This document shows, in pieces, positions 17,473 to 25,388 of a stretch of 64,000 nucleotides of DNA. Position 1 is the stretch's first letter. Each line of letters opens with the position of its first letter. The notes beneath the pieces were generated by a model. It searched no databases, was not told where the DNA came from, and saw only the letters and a program-made list of their open reading frames with translations. This DNA is from Bradyrhizobium sp. sGM-13 (GTDB taxonomy: Bacteria > Pseudomonadota > Alphaproteobacteria > Rhizobiales > Xanthobacteraceae), in contig NZ_JAGWDK010000008.1 in NCBI RefSeq assembly GCF_018398875.1, forward strand, positions 186,001 through 250,000. The letters are read 5' to 3'. The translations under genes and the position numbers were made by a program.

Positions 17473-17876
17473 TCGCGCCCTCCATGCGACCGGGCAACCA
17501 CAAACTGATCAAATCGCCGGCGTGCGTCGGCCATCTGCCCCTCGAGACGCAGCGCATGGCTTCGCAGCAACAGAAGCGGTGCCTCCGATGCCGGATCGGT
17601 ATCCAGATCGTCCAGGCGATCGATCGCGGCAAGCGCGGCCGCCCCGTCCTTGTTCGCGAGGTGCGCGTACGCCATTATCCTGTTAGCTTCGACATCGTCC
17701 GGCCGCGCCCGCACGACGAGGCGCAGCAACGCAAGCGCGCGGCGGCACTGTCCGCAGGCCGCATAGACATAGGCGAGCGCGCAGAGCAGATCGCGCTGGT
17801 CGGAGCCCACAATCGCGCCTGAACGGTGCTGCGGCGGATCATCGGACGGGTCGGGCTTCCGCATCACGCCACGCAT
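17469..17876 (-). CDS. sctY: SctY-like TPR protein
   Basis: A 135-aa soluble protein made of TPR-like helices (LLCALAYVYAACGQCRRALALLRLVVRARPDDVEANRIMAYAHLA). SctY (YscY) is a TPR-like partner of SctX and docks on SctV; here the gene sits between the sctX-like gene and sctV and overlaps sctV by four bases, the order seen in Ysc-type systems. Identification rests on fold, size and order rather than strong sequence motifs. A generic T3SS TPR chaperone (HrpG/SycD type) is the alternative. Confidence 0.72.
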   Translation of the reverse strand: MRGVMRKPDPSDDPPQHRSGAIVGSDQRDLLCALAYVYAACGQCRRALALLRLVVRARPDDVEANRIMAYAHLANKDGAAALAAIDRLDDLDTDPASEAPLLLLRSHALRLEGQMADARRRFDQFVVARSHGGRE

Positions 17877-17882
17877 GGCACA

Positions 17883-18269
17883 CTAACCTTCGACCAGGCT
17901 GTTGCTGTTCTGGCGCAATTGCGACAGCCGCTTGAGTTCGCGCCGGATGGTCAACACCCCCTCGCGAACGAGTCGCTCGTCTGCGCTGCCGGCAAGGTCC
18001 GACTGCAGTTGCTCGAGCAACGCGCGATGGCGCTCAGCCTGCAGGACGTGCGGATTGCGCAGCCGCGGCATCACGAATGTCATCAGCGCGTCCACCAGAT
18101 TTCGGCCCGCAAAGCCCGAAGCGGCGTCGGGCCGATCGGCCCGCGAAGTGATGGTTTGCGCCTCGTCCAGATGCCTGCGGGTGACGCTGTCAAGGCCCGG
18201 CGCGGCGAGCGTTCGTTCGATAGCGGCGTCGAGGCGCACGCCGGGCGGCAGGCTGGTCAGCTTTGGCAT
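17883..18269 (-). CDS. sctX: SctX-like early T3SS substrate/assembly protein
   Basis: A 128-aa protein with an extended N-terminus (KLTSLPPGVRLDAAIERTL) and a helical C-terminal half (RHRALLEQLQSDLAG ... LTIRRELKRLSQLRQNSN). YscX is a 122-aa protein with the same plan; it is secreted and binds YscY and YscV. The gene is 6 bp upstream of the sctY-like gene. The call depends on size, layout and order. Confidence 0.68.
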   Translation of the reverse strand: MPKLTSLPPGVRLDAAIERTLAAPGLDSVTRRHLDEAQTITSRADRPDAASGFAGRNLVDALMTFVMPRLRNPHVLQAERHRALLEQLQSDLAGSADERLVREGVLTIRRELKRLSQLRQNSNSLVEG

Positions 18270-18302
18270 CGTCCGCCCCCCGTTCCGGTCAAGGTGAACG
18301 CA

Positions 18303-19289
18303 TCAGTAACGAACTGCGACAAGCTTCCCCTCGCGCCGCAGCAGGACTTTCTCGGCCTCGATGCGCTCGATCGCCCATCCGCCATCGAGCATTGCGCCCT
18401 CGAGGTATTTCTGACCTCTGATGAGAAGGTGGGGATGGGCTCCGCGCCACACGCCTTCGATGGACAGCGACAGCGGCACCTTTTCCGCCCTAACGCTGAC
18501 GCCGTTCACAAGCGTGATGTCGCCTTCAAAGCGTTCGTCGAACCATCTTTGAACAGTCTGCCATTGCACTGCGGCCTTCGGATCGATGGTCCCGGTCGCG
18601 GCGACGATTCCGACCCCAGGCTCGACCAAAACATTCAGGATGCCCATGCGCTCGACTTCCGCCCGCATGGCATCGGCCGCAGCCTTGACCGCGTCGGATC
18701 CGGGATCGGGAATGCTAAGGCCACCTTCGCGCTCGCGCTGCACCGCCTGCCTGACGATCCCGGTCACCGGGATCTCAATCGGGTTCGCGGCTGAAGCGAG
18801 CCAGGTCTGCCGCAGATCCGCGTGAATCGCACCGGCCGTCTGCGAAATCGGCGCGTCCGCCAGCGAGTGCATCATCAATGCGATCGAGACGATGCTGACC
18901 AGTCCTACCCCCATCAGCAAACGCGACCGGGACATTGAAACGCCGAACAGGCTGCCGCGCGATTGCGGGCCCGGATCGTTGGCACGGCTGAAATGCAACT
19001 GCGCGGCGCCAATGTTCATTCGCAAAGGCGTTGCGACTGCCTGGCGCGCTCCGGCTGCAAGGTACTTCTGCGGACCGACCAAAATCCTGCCCGCCAACGC
19101 CTCGACCTGGAGCTCGGCTCCGGAGGTATCGATCATGGCATGGAGAGGCTCGACATCCGCATCCATCAGGACGATGTCGGCATCCATCGAGCTGCCAATC
19201 GTGTAACGCCCCGGCACGAAGGCATGCGACGAACCGGCATACAGCCCGGACTCAATTGACATTGTCAGACAATTGGGCGGTAACGACAT
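18303..19289 (-). CDS. sctD: SctD, inner-membrane ring protein
   Basis: A 328-aa protein with GGAG six bases before its ATG. Residues 1-115 form a cytoplasmic FHA-like domain (VPGRYTIGSSMDADIVLMDADVEPLHAMI). A single membrane helix follows (about 122-142, LLMGVGLVSIVSIALMMHSL), then a periplasmic part with ring-building (BON-like) domains, including GIVAATGTIDPKAAVQWQTV and a conserved GAMLDGGWAIERIEAEKVLL end. SctD and SctJ form the concentric inner-membrane rings. In rhizobia the equivalent (Y4yQ) also lies directly upstream of rhcV, though here sctX and sctY come between them. Confidence 0.92.
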   Translation of the reverse strand: MSLPPNCLTMSIESGLYAGSSHAFVPGRYTIGSSMDADIVLMDADVEPLHAMIDTSGAELQVEALAGRILVGPQKYLAAGARQAVATPLRMNIGAAQLHFSRANDPGPQSRGSLFGVSMSRSRLLMGVGLVSIVSIALMMHSLADAPISQTAGAIHADLRQTWLASAANPIEIPVTGIVRQAVQREREGGLSIPDPGSDAVKAAADAMRAEVERMGILNVLVEPGVGIVAATGTIDPKAAVQWQTVQRWFDERFEGDITLVNGVSVRAEKVPLSLSIEGVWRGAHPHLLIRGQKYLEGAMLDGGWAIERIEAEKVLLRREGKLVAVRY

Positions 19290-19421
19290 GGCTCGCTCCG
19301 ATTCTCCGTGGCAGGAAGCCCCGCGTTCTGCAAGGCGGTTCCGAGGCGGGCTCGGGACAAAGACAAAGACGAGTGCGCGATGCGCGCAATAGAGCGCGCA
19401 CCGCGATGTTGAAGCAGATGA

Positions 19422-19640
19422 TTACTGAACGCGCTCGTCAGCCACTTTTTTCTGCGTGTTCTGATCGACCTGCAGGCGACGCAGCTCCATGCTCTTCTGC
19501 ATGGATTCCTGATACGTCTGCTTGAGCTGGTCCATCATGGCCTGGAAGTCACCGCCGGCCGCGCCGCCGCCGCCGTTACCGCCGCCAGCGACGGCACCCG
19601 CCGCCGCGTTCACGCCGACACCACCAAGTATTCCGCCCAT
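19422..19640 (-). CDS. Small Gly-rich T3SS-cluster protein; candidate needle/pilus subunit
   Basis: 72 aa, with AGGAG seven bases before the ATG, so it is well translated. The first half is Gly/Ala-rich (AAGAVAGGGNGGGGAAGG), the second a single amphipathic helix (DFQAMMDQLKQTYQESMQKSMELRRLQVDQNTQKK). Size and a helical C-terminus fit SctF needle or HrpA/NopA-type pilins, none of which is otherwise found in the cluster. No cysteine. The assignment is a proposal. Confidence 0.75.
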   Translation of the reverse strand: MGGILGGVGVNAAAGAVAGGGNGGGGAAGGDFQAMMDQLKQTYQESMQKSMELRRLQVDQNTQKKVADERVQ

Positions 19641-19821
19641 TGTTCATCTCCTGTCGTTGATGTCCTGGATGTCTTTGCCGTCTTCGTCACGCCATGGCTT
19701 CCGACTGCTGTCGAGCCCCAACGCGACGTCCATCAGGCTGCCGCGCGAAGGCGGCAACCTGAACTCTTGTGCCTGAATCGCACCTCACCGAGCGCAGTTC
19801 TTCGCGAACGGCGCTCTAACC

Positions 19822-20052
19822 TTAGGAATCCTCTTCTTCCTCGAGCGCTTCCCGGCCCATGTCCATGATGTCCATGAACGGCTGCACCGACATCATCCCG
19901 ATGGCCTTCTGCAGTTCCGCCTCGAAGGCTTGCGAAGCGCCACCGCCGCCATTGCCGTCGATCGCGCCGCCAACGGCTCCGCCGACCATGCTGCCGACGG
20001 GGCCGCCGACAATGCCTCCAGCGACCTGTCCAATCGCTCCGAGTACACCCAT
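19822..20052 (-). CDS. Small glycine-zipper T3SS-cluster protein; candidate pilus or secreted component
   Basis: 76 aa, with AAGGAG seven bases upstream of the ATG. It starts with a Gly-zipper stretch (GVLGAIGQVAGGIVGGPVGSMVGGAVGGAI) and ends in an acidic helix (FEAELQKAIGMMSVQPFMDIMDMGREALEEEE). The layout (Gly-rich half, helical half) parallels the neighbouring 72-aa protein, so the two may be paralogous or partner subunits. It is the first gene after a tts-box-like palindrome. Function unknown. Confidence 0.75.
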   Translation of the reverse strand: MGVLGAIGQVAGGIVGGPVGSMVGGAVGGAIDGNGGGGASQAFEAELQKAIGMMSVQPFMDIMDMGREALEEEEDS

Positions 20053-20213
20053 GACGAATCTCCTTCGCTCATCTCGTGGCGCGACGGGCGATTTTGGCCG
20101 GCGCGATACGCGGAGTTGAATGCGATCGGGCTATCGGTAGGTCACCGCAGCCGACCGATGAGGCGTCTTGCGATTTTCTTTTCACAACAGACCTCATGGC
20201 GCACACGCTATGA

Positions 20214-20237
20214 GCGTCAGCTTTCGGGAAGCTGACG
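20214..20237 (-). promoter_or_regulatory. tts-box-like palindrome upstream of the small-protein/sctD-XYV transcript
   Basis: The minus strand reads CGTCAGCTTCCCGAAAGCTG; GTCAGCTT and AAGCTGAC form a perfect inverted repeat around CCCGA. It lies about 165 bp before the start at 20052 and resembles the classic tts box (CGTCAGCTT, CGAAAGCT). Confidence 0.65.
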
Positions 20238-20295
20238 AGAGGTCGGCTTTTTGACGAAGGAGAAATAGAGGATGTGGACAACCGCTTAGCGCGGA

Positions 20296-21135
20296 CTAGC
20301 GTCGGTTGGGGCTACCGGGATCGCCGTCACGTCCACCAGGCTGCTCGCGTCCGGCCGACGTGCCTGAGGGTTCGTTCGGGCCGAAGGTCGCCTCCAATCG
20401 TCCGTTACGAAGGATCGTGGTCTGAGAACCGCGAAAAACCGTCAAGAACGTATCCTGCGGAGGCGACGATTCCACTCGCACGCCGGCGGGCTTTGGGCGC
20501 GCTTGCTCCTCGGCGATCAACCCATTGAGGGTCTGCTCGACCAATGCCACGAATCGCGGCGGTCCCGTCACCAGAACAAGCTGCGTATTAGGAGCCGGCC
20601 TCACCGCATATCGCTCGTCGGCGACGTCGAACGCCGCAAGCGTCGACGCAAGCTGTTCAAAGGATACCGGACCGGGAACAAGCAACCTGCTTTGCGATTC
20701 GCGGGCCGAGGTGACATGCAGCACCTGTCCGTCGAAGTACCACTCCAAATTATAGAGTGCGGCCAGCCTGTTCAGGAACGCCAGCGGCGCTAGATCAGGG
20801 AGCCGGCCTTGAATGCGTCCGCGGATCTCCTGGCTCACATTGACCTTGATACTGAGATTGCTGCCGAACTCCAGAAGCGCCGCCGACAGATCCTGGTTGA
20901 TAACCGTGTAAGTGTAGGTGGCGTCGGGCAGTTTGAGGTGCGCAGCGATCGCTCTCGAAGACAACAGCAGCGACGCCGAGACGCTCAAGCCCGCGACAAC
21001 AAAGCTCGCTGCAACGAGGCGTGCAACAAAACCACGCCCATTGTCGCGCGCGGCGCTGGAACTCTGCTCGGGCACCGTTCTTGGCGTCATATATCCGTCG
21101 TTCTGCAAGCCGTCTCTTCGATCGTTATCCGACAT
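20296..21135 (-). CDS. rhcC1: RhcC1/NolW, separate N-terminal domain of the T3SS secretin
   Basis: A 279-aa protein with a membrane/signal segment (about 38-62, LVAASFVVAGLSVSASLLLSS) and then two secretin N-domains: N0-like (TYTYTVINQDLSAALLEFGSNLSIKVNVSQEIRG) and N1-like (SFEQLASTLAAFDVADERYAVRPAPNTQLVLVTGPPRFVALVEQ). The barrel-forming secretin domain is absent. In rhizobia the T3SS secretin is split into RhcC1 (NolW) and RhcC2, and nolW is divergent from nolB, exactly as here. The matching RhcC2 is at 32457-33905. It would form the periplasmic gate ring. Confidence 0.9.
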   Translation of the reverse strand: MSDNDRRDGLQNDGYMTPRTVPEQSSSAARDNGRGFVARLVAASFVVAGLSVSASLLLSSRAIAAHLKLPDATYTYTVINQDLSAALLEFGSNLSIKVNVSQEIRGRIQGRLPDLAPLAFLNRLAALYNLEWYFDGQVLHVTSARESQSRLLVPGPVSFEQLASTLAAFDVADERYAVRPAPNTQLVLVTGPPRFVALVEQTLNGLIAEEQARPKPAGVRVESSPPQDTFLTVFRGSQTTILRNGRLEATFGPNEPSGTSAGREQPGGRDGDPGSPNRR

Positions 21136-21180
21136 ACATGTCGAATCGATGACACCAGGTTCGGAACAGCGGCGATAATC

Positions 21181-21202
21181 TCGTCACTTTCCGGTCAGCT
21201 AG
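21181..21202 (+). promoter_or_regulatory. tts-box-like element in the nolW-nolB intergenic region
   Basis: Reads CGTCACTTTCCGGTCAGCTA: GTCACTTT and GTCAGCTA spaced 11 bp, about 70 bp before the sctI start. It sits between divergent rhcC1 and sctI and could serve both. Confidence 0.55.
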
Positions 21203-21272
21203 CCTCAATAGCCTTCCCTGCACCGTATGCAATGCAAGAGCAGCTTCTCGAACATCAAGCCGAGGCGAAAAC

Positions 21273-21818
21273 ATGTCCTTCGATCCGCTGGCGGCTATCA
21301 ATGGTGCGGTTTCCACCACGGCGCCCCTGTCCGGAAGCGCCGCGCCGGCTGGCGATGCCGCCGGTGCATTTTCCCGCGTGGTCGCAAACGCATCGTCGGA
21401 GGTGAGCAACACGGCTACACCCCACGCGTCGGCACGCGCACAGGAAAGCCGGCACGACGCCACGCGTGTGGCGGCCGTGCGAGAGTATCCGCTGACGTCA
21501 TTGCCGAGAAATCCACAGGACGGACTGGGACACCACGTGCTGGATCGGCTGGAAACACTCTATCGCGGCGATCAGAGGCTGCGCACGGCGAATGCCCATT
21601 CCGCAACCGATGCTTCGCCGGTCGCACTCGCGGGTGCTGGACTTCCGCGCGGACCCGCCGCGGCGCCGCTGAACGGTGCGATCAGGCCGGATGACGCTTT
21701 CAACGTCATGCTTCGCAACTTCGAGCAAGTCTATCAGCAATCCATTCAGGTTGGCTTGATGACCAAGGGCACGGGCGCCTTCACCACTTCGATGAACAAA
21801 TTGATGTCCTCGGCGTGA
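21273..21818 (+). CDS. sctI: SctI, inner rod protein (NolB equivalent)
   Basis: 181 aa, first gene of the plus-strand operon, with GAGG seven bases upstream. The N-terminal 130 residues are low-complexity; the C-terminal 40 (FNVMLRNFEQVYQQSIQVGLMTKGTGAFTTSMNKLMSS) match the inner-rod signature, helices ending in K-G-x-x-x-L-x-x-L-M-x-x. It polymerises beneath the needle and adapts it to the export gate. NolB occupies the same position before rhcJ in rhizobia. Confidence 0.88.
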   Translation: MSFDPLAAINGAVSTTAPLSGSAAPAGDAAGAFSRVVANASSEVSNTATPHASARAQESRHDATRVAAVREYPLTSLPRNPQDGLGHHVLDRLETLYRGDQRLRTANAHSATDASPVALAGAGLPRGPAAAPLNGAIRPDDAFNVMLRNFEQVYQQSIQVGLMTKGTGAFTTSMNKLMSSA

Positions 21819-21858
21819 GCCGCGGCTTGGATATTCCCGACCTCAAGCGGAGACGCAT

Positions 21859-22734
21859 ATGATCGCCGTCCGTGCAATGGTGAAACTGGTCGTGCTCGCG
21901 GTCGTGGTTTGTACTCTGGCAGGATGCCAGACGGAGCTTTATTCCAAACTGGACGAGCGCGAAGCCAACAACATGATTGCGCTTCTGCACAAATACGGCA
22001 TTTCCGCCGAGCGCTCGTTCGCCAAGGACGGCACCAGTCAGATCAGTGTCGCAGAAAACCAGCTCCCGCAAGCGATCGAGCTTCTCAAGGCAAACGGCTT
22101 GCCGCGCAGGACGTTCACCAACATGGGAGAGGTCTTCAAGAGCAGCGGCCTGATCTCGTCACCGACGGAGGAGCGCGCGCGCTTTATCTACGCGCTGAGC
22201 GAAGAGCTGTCGCGCACGATCTCCGATATCGACGGCGTTCTTTCGGCCAGAATTCACGTTGTTCTACCAAAGAACGACCTGTTGCGTCAGGATGCGACGC
22301 CGTCATCTGCGTCGGTGTTCATTCGTCACGATGCGCGCGCACCGCTGAAATCGTTGTTGCCGCACGTCAAGATGCTGGTAGCGAACAGCATCGAAGGACT
22401 GTCCTACGAGAAGGTGTCGGTTGTGCTCGTTCCGGTGGAACGTCCTGCGATTGACGTGGCGGCGCCAACGACGGTCGGCGCAGCAACGCAAGCCGGACTG
22501 ATGGCCGCCCGGCCGGCTGGTTCGTCTCAAGCGCTCTACCTTTCTCTCGCGGGCGTCGTCGCGTTGCTCCTGACCGGGGCGTTGGCCTTCTGGCTCGGCC
22601 GCCGCCAGGAACGACAGTCGCGCGGCGGTTCGTCGCCAGTGTCCAGCGCCGCCCGCAATGACTCACCAAGAATCAAAAGTCTCTCCTCGAATGATCGCAG
22701 CGCCGATCAGGCGGTCGCGCAGCGTGCTGCCTGA
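21859..22734 (+). CDS. sctJ: SctJ, inner-membrane ring lipoprotein
   Basis: 291 aa of the YscJ/FliF family. It has a lipoprotein signal with lipobox LAGC (VVVCTLAGCQTELYSKLDE). The two ring-building domains follow (EREANNMIALLHKYGISAERS; LRRTF-like PRRTFTNMGEVFKSSGLISSPTEERARFIYALSEELSRTIS, SARIHVVLP). A C-terminal membrane helix (about 220-242, LYLSLAGVVALLLTGALAFWL) and a basic cytoplasmic tail complete it. It builds the inner-membrane ring with SctD. Confidence 0.97.
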   Translation: MIAVRAMVKLVVLAVVVCTLAGCQTELYSKLDEREANNMIALLHKYGISAERSFAKDGTSQISVAENQLPQAIELLKANGLPRRTFTNMGEVFKSSGLISSPTEERARFIYALSEELSRTISDIDGVLSARIHVVLPKNDLLRQDATPSSASVFIRHDARAPLKSLLPHVKMLVANSIEGLSYEKVSVVLVPVERPAIDVAAPTTVGAATQAGLMAARPAGSSQALYLSLAGVVALLLTGALAFWLGRRQERQSRGGSSPVSSAARNDSPRIKSLSSNDRSADQAVAQRAA

Positions 22735-22760
22735 GGTTGGCGCTTCCGGCAAAGGACTTC

Positions 22761-23426
22761 ATGTCAACCGAATCGACCCTACGCTCCGAATGGAAGGAAA
22801 TGGCTCCGCCTGATGCCGCGCGGCTCGTTCTCGCCACTCATCCGCGAAGACTGGCGGATGCGCTCGACAGCCGGCTCTCCGTCGCCGTTATCGGCCGCCT
22901 GCAGGGCTGCCCTCGTCTGCATGCCCGAATTGCGCCGTTGCTGATCCAGCCGGAGGTCGACGGCCCGGGCGATGTGCCTGCAGACGATGCGACTGCGTTG
23001 GCGAACCGGCGAGCGACATTCGAACGTCTCTTCCAGGTCGATCTGAAGCAGGCGTCGTCGCTGGCCGGCGCTGCCTGGCACGCGCGGTCGCTCCGGCAGA
23101 TGATCCGCGGCCGCGACGTCGCCGATCTGGTGGCTCAAATCGGGCAGCGCGCCCATGCCTTCGGTTTGCGTCGCGAGGGCGTCGCGCCCGCGCTGCGTTC
23201 CGTTGCGCCCGGCGCTTTGGCCGAACGAATCACGCGCGACGGATATGCGTGCCTTGACGTCTGGTTTTCGTCCTTTCCGCAGCCAATGCGACAGCAACTG
23301 TATGTCCGGCTGCCGCCTGAGAGCGCCGAGTCTTCCGAATGGAGCGACGCGCAGCGGAGACTGGCACTCGGCCTGATTGATCCTGTTCTGTCAGAACTCG
23401 ACGAGTTGATGAATGCCTCCGCTTGA
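22761..23426 (+). CDS. sctK: SctK-like cytoplasmic sorting-platform protein (NolU equivalent)
   Basis: 221 aa from the ATG at 22761 (AAAGGA four bases upstream); an in-frame TTG at 22737 is less likely. No membrane segment. It is an Arg/Ala-rich protein with W-x-A-R-x-LRQMIRGRD and VDVWFS-type stretches, and ends overlapping sctL by 14 bases. Family similarity cannot be proved by eye; position between SctJ and SctL and size equal NolU. SctK links the sorting platform to the SctD ring. Confidence 0.78.
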   Translation: MSTESTLRSEWKEMAPPDAARLVLATHPRRLADALDSRLSVAVIGRLQGCPRLHARIAPLLIQPEVDGPGDVPADDATALANRRATFERLFQVDLKQASSLAGAAWHARSLRQMIRGRDVADLVAQIGQRAHAFGLRREGVAPALRSVAPGALAERITRDGYACLDVWFSSFPQPMRQQLYVRLPPESAESSEWSDAQRRLALGLIDPVLSELDELMNASA

Positions 23427-24051
23427 GCCGCCGGCACGTCCCAAATTGAAGCCATGCGGCCCCGTCGTGCGAGCTGAGGAGTTCAACCATTGGCGCGAGG
23501 CGGCGCGCGCGGTCGATGCAGCCCACCAATATTTGAAATCGATGCAGGAGCTGGCTCAGGCTGCCTACGAGCAGGAAAGGCGGCGGGGCTTTCTCGAGGG
23601 TCGCGAGGCGGGTAGCCGTGAGGCCGCGCAGCTCGCGACGAACCTGGCCGGAGAAGCCACGCGCTATCTCAGTGAAATCGAGCGTGCTGTTCCGTCCATG
23701 ATCATGGTCATCGTCGAGCACATTCTCGGCACGTTTGACGAGGTCGAGTTCGTGACGCGGGCCGTCCACCAGGCGGTGACGACGCTGGCGGGGTCCGAGA
23801 TATGCCTGCGCGTCGCGCCTGAGATGGTCGAGCCGCTGCGCCGGTCGCTTGACGAGGACGACTCCTGCGACGCGCGCTTGCTGCGCGTTGAGGCCGATGC
23901 CGGCATCGACCCCGGCGACTGTCAGATCGTGACGCAGGCCGGCAACATCGAGATCGGTCTGGCCGCGCAGAGCCGGGCGCTGCGGAACGACCTGCAGCAG
24001 CGGCTGAGCGCGATCGAGATCGCCGGTAGCAATGGACAGCACGCCTCATGA
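23413..24051 (+). CDS. sctL: SctL, ATPase stator (NolV equivalent)
   Basis: 212 aa of the FliH/YscL family. A helical N-terminus (YLKSMQELAQAAYEQERRRGFLEGREAGSREAAQLATNLAGEA, with the GxxxG-like spacing of this family) leads to a C-terminal domain (VEHILGTFDEVEFVTRAVHQAVTTLAG ... CLRVAPEMVEPLRRSL ... LRVEADAGIDPGDCQIVTQAGNIEIGL). The DPGDCxIxTxxGxIEIGL end is diagnostic. It dimerises, binds SctN and SctQ, and its stop overlaps the sctN start (ATGA). Confidence 0.95.
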   Translation: MPPLEPPARPKLKPCGPVVRAEEFNHWREAARAVDAAHQYLKSMQELAQAAYEQERRRGFLEGREAGSREAAQLATNLAGEATRYLSEIERAVPSMIMVIVEHILGTFDEVEFVTRAVHQAVTTLAGSEICLRVAPEMVEPLRRSLDEDDSCDARLLRVEADAGIDPGDCQIVTQAGNIEIGLAAQSRALRNDLQQRLSAIEIAGSNGQHAS

Positions 24052-25388
24052 CCGAGGAACGATTATCCATTCGCTTCGCGTCGAACCTGCCGCGGCTGCA
24101 TGACGCGGTCAAACAGATTGACACCCGGCCGGTCCGGGGTCGCGTCACCAAGGCAGTCGGCACGCTCGTTCACGCCGTCGTGCCCAATGTTCGCATCGGC
24201 GAATTGTGCACCATAGCGGACGCCCAGGCCGGGCACTCGATCAATGCCGAGGTCGTGGGCTTCACCAGCAAGGGCGTGCTGCTCACGCCGATCGGCGGAT
24301 TGCATGGGCTGTCGATGCGCAGCGAAGTGATACCGACCGGCCAGACCATGACGACACCGGTTGGCGACGCCCTTCTGGGGCGCGTCATCGACAGCCTCGG
24401 ACGTGCCATCGATGGCGGTGCGCCGATCAACCGTCGCGAGAACGTCCGTTCCCTACATGGCCCGGCCCCCAATCCGCTCACGCGGCAGATGATCGATCGT
24501 TCATTCAGCGTCGGATTGCGTGCGATTGACGGGCTGCTTAGCTGCGGCGAAGGCCAGCGCGTCGGCATCTACGGAGAGCCGGGAAGCGGCAAGTCCTGGC
24601 TGCTCGCCCAAATCGTCAAGAATGCGGACGCCGATGTCGCGGTGATCGGCTTGATCGGCGAACGCGGACGCGAGGTGCGGGAGTTCATCACGCGGCAACT
24701 CGGCGAAGCGGGGTTAAAGCGGGCCGTCCTCGTCGTCGCCACATCGGACAGGTCGCCGATCGAACGGCTCAAGGCGGCCTATGCCGCAACTGCGATTGCC
24801 GAACATTTCAGCGACGGCGGGCGCCGCGTCCTGCTCTTGATCGACAGCATCACCCGCTTTGCCCGCGCGGCGCGCGAAATTGGCCTGGCCGCAGGTGAAC
24901 CACCCACCCGCCGCGGCTTCCCGCCATCCATCTTCGCGACCCTGCCGCAATTGATCGAGCGCGCAGGCATGGGCGAGCGCGGCTCGGTGACGGCGTTCTA
25001 CACCGTTCTGGTCGAAGGCGACGGTACCGGCGATCCGATCGCCGAAGAGACGCGGGGCATCCTCGACGGCCACATTGTTCTATCGCGCACGCTCGCGAGT
25101 TCGGGCCACTTTCCAGCCATCGACATCCTCGCAAGCCGCAGCCGGCTGATGGAGGCGGTGGTCTCCCGCGAACATGGCAAAGACGCCGGCAAACTGCGCG
25201 CCCTGCTCGGCCGCTACGCGGAAGTCGAGTTCCTGATCCAGGTCGGCGAGTACAAACAAGGAGCAGACAAAGTGGCCGACGAGGCCGTCGCGAAGATCGA
25301 CAACATTCGATCTTTTCTGAGGCAGCCGGCCGACGAGCGGACAACCTTCGAGGAAACCAGACGATGGATGGCACGCCTCGCCTCATGA
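24048..25388 (+). CDS. sctN: SctN, T3SS ATPase
   Basis: 446 aa, FliI/YscN family. Walker A is GEPGSGKS (about 176-183), Walker B RVLLLIDSITRFARAAREI (about 265), and the F1-like segment EPPTRRGFPPSIFATLPQLIERAG follows. It forms the hexamer that unfolds and feeds substrates to the export gate. Genes upstream and downstream overlap it by four bases each (ATGA), so translation is coupled. Confidence 0.99.
   Translation: MTEERLSIRFASNLPRLHDAVKQIDTRPVRGRVTKAVGTLVHAVVPNVRIGELCTIADAQAGHSINAEVVGFTSKGVLLTPIGGLHGLSMRSEVIPTGQTMTTPVGDALLGRVIDSLGRAIDGGAPINRRENVRSLHGPAPNPLTRQMIDRSFSVGLRAIDGLLSCGEGQRVGIYGEPGSGKSWLLAQIVKNADADVAVIGLIGERGREVREFITRQLGEAGLKRAVLVVATSDRSPIERLKAAYAATAIAEHFSDGGRRVLLLIDSITRFARAAREIGLAAGEPPTRRGFPPSIFATLPQLIERAGMGERGSVTAFYTVLVEGDGTGDPIAEETRGILDGHIVLSRTLASSGHFPAIDILASRSRLMEAVVSREHGKDAGKLRALLGRYAEVEFLIQVGEYKQGADKVADEAVAKIDNIRSFLRQPADERTTFEETRRWMARLAS

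Noticed and set aside
20296..21135. Truncated or broken secretin
   Set aside because: The protein ends cleanly after N0/N1 domains, and a separate RhcC2 exists; Rhc systems are naturally split.
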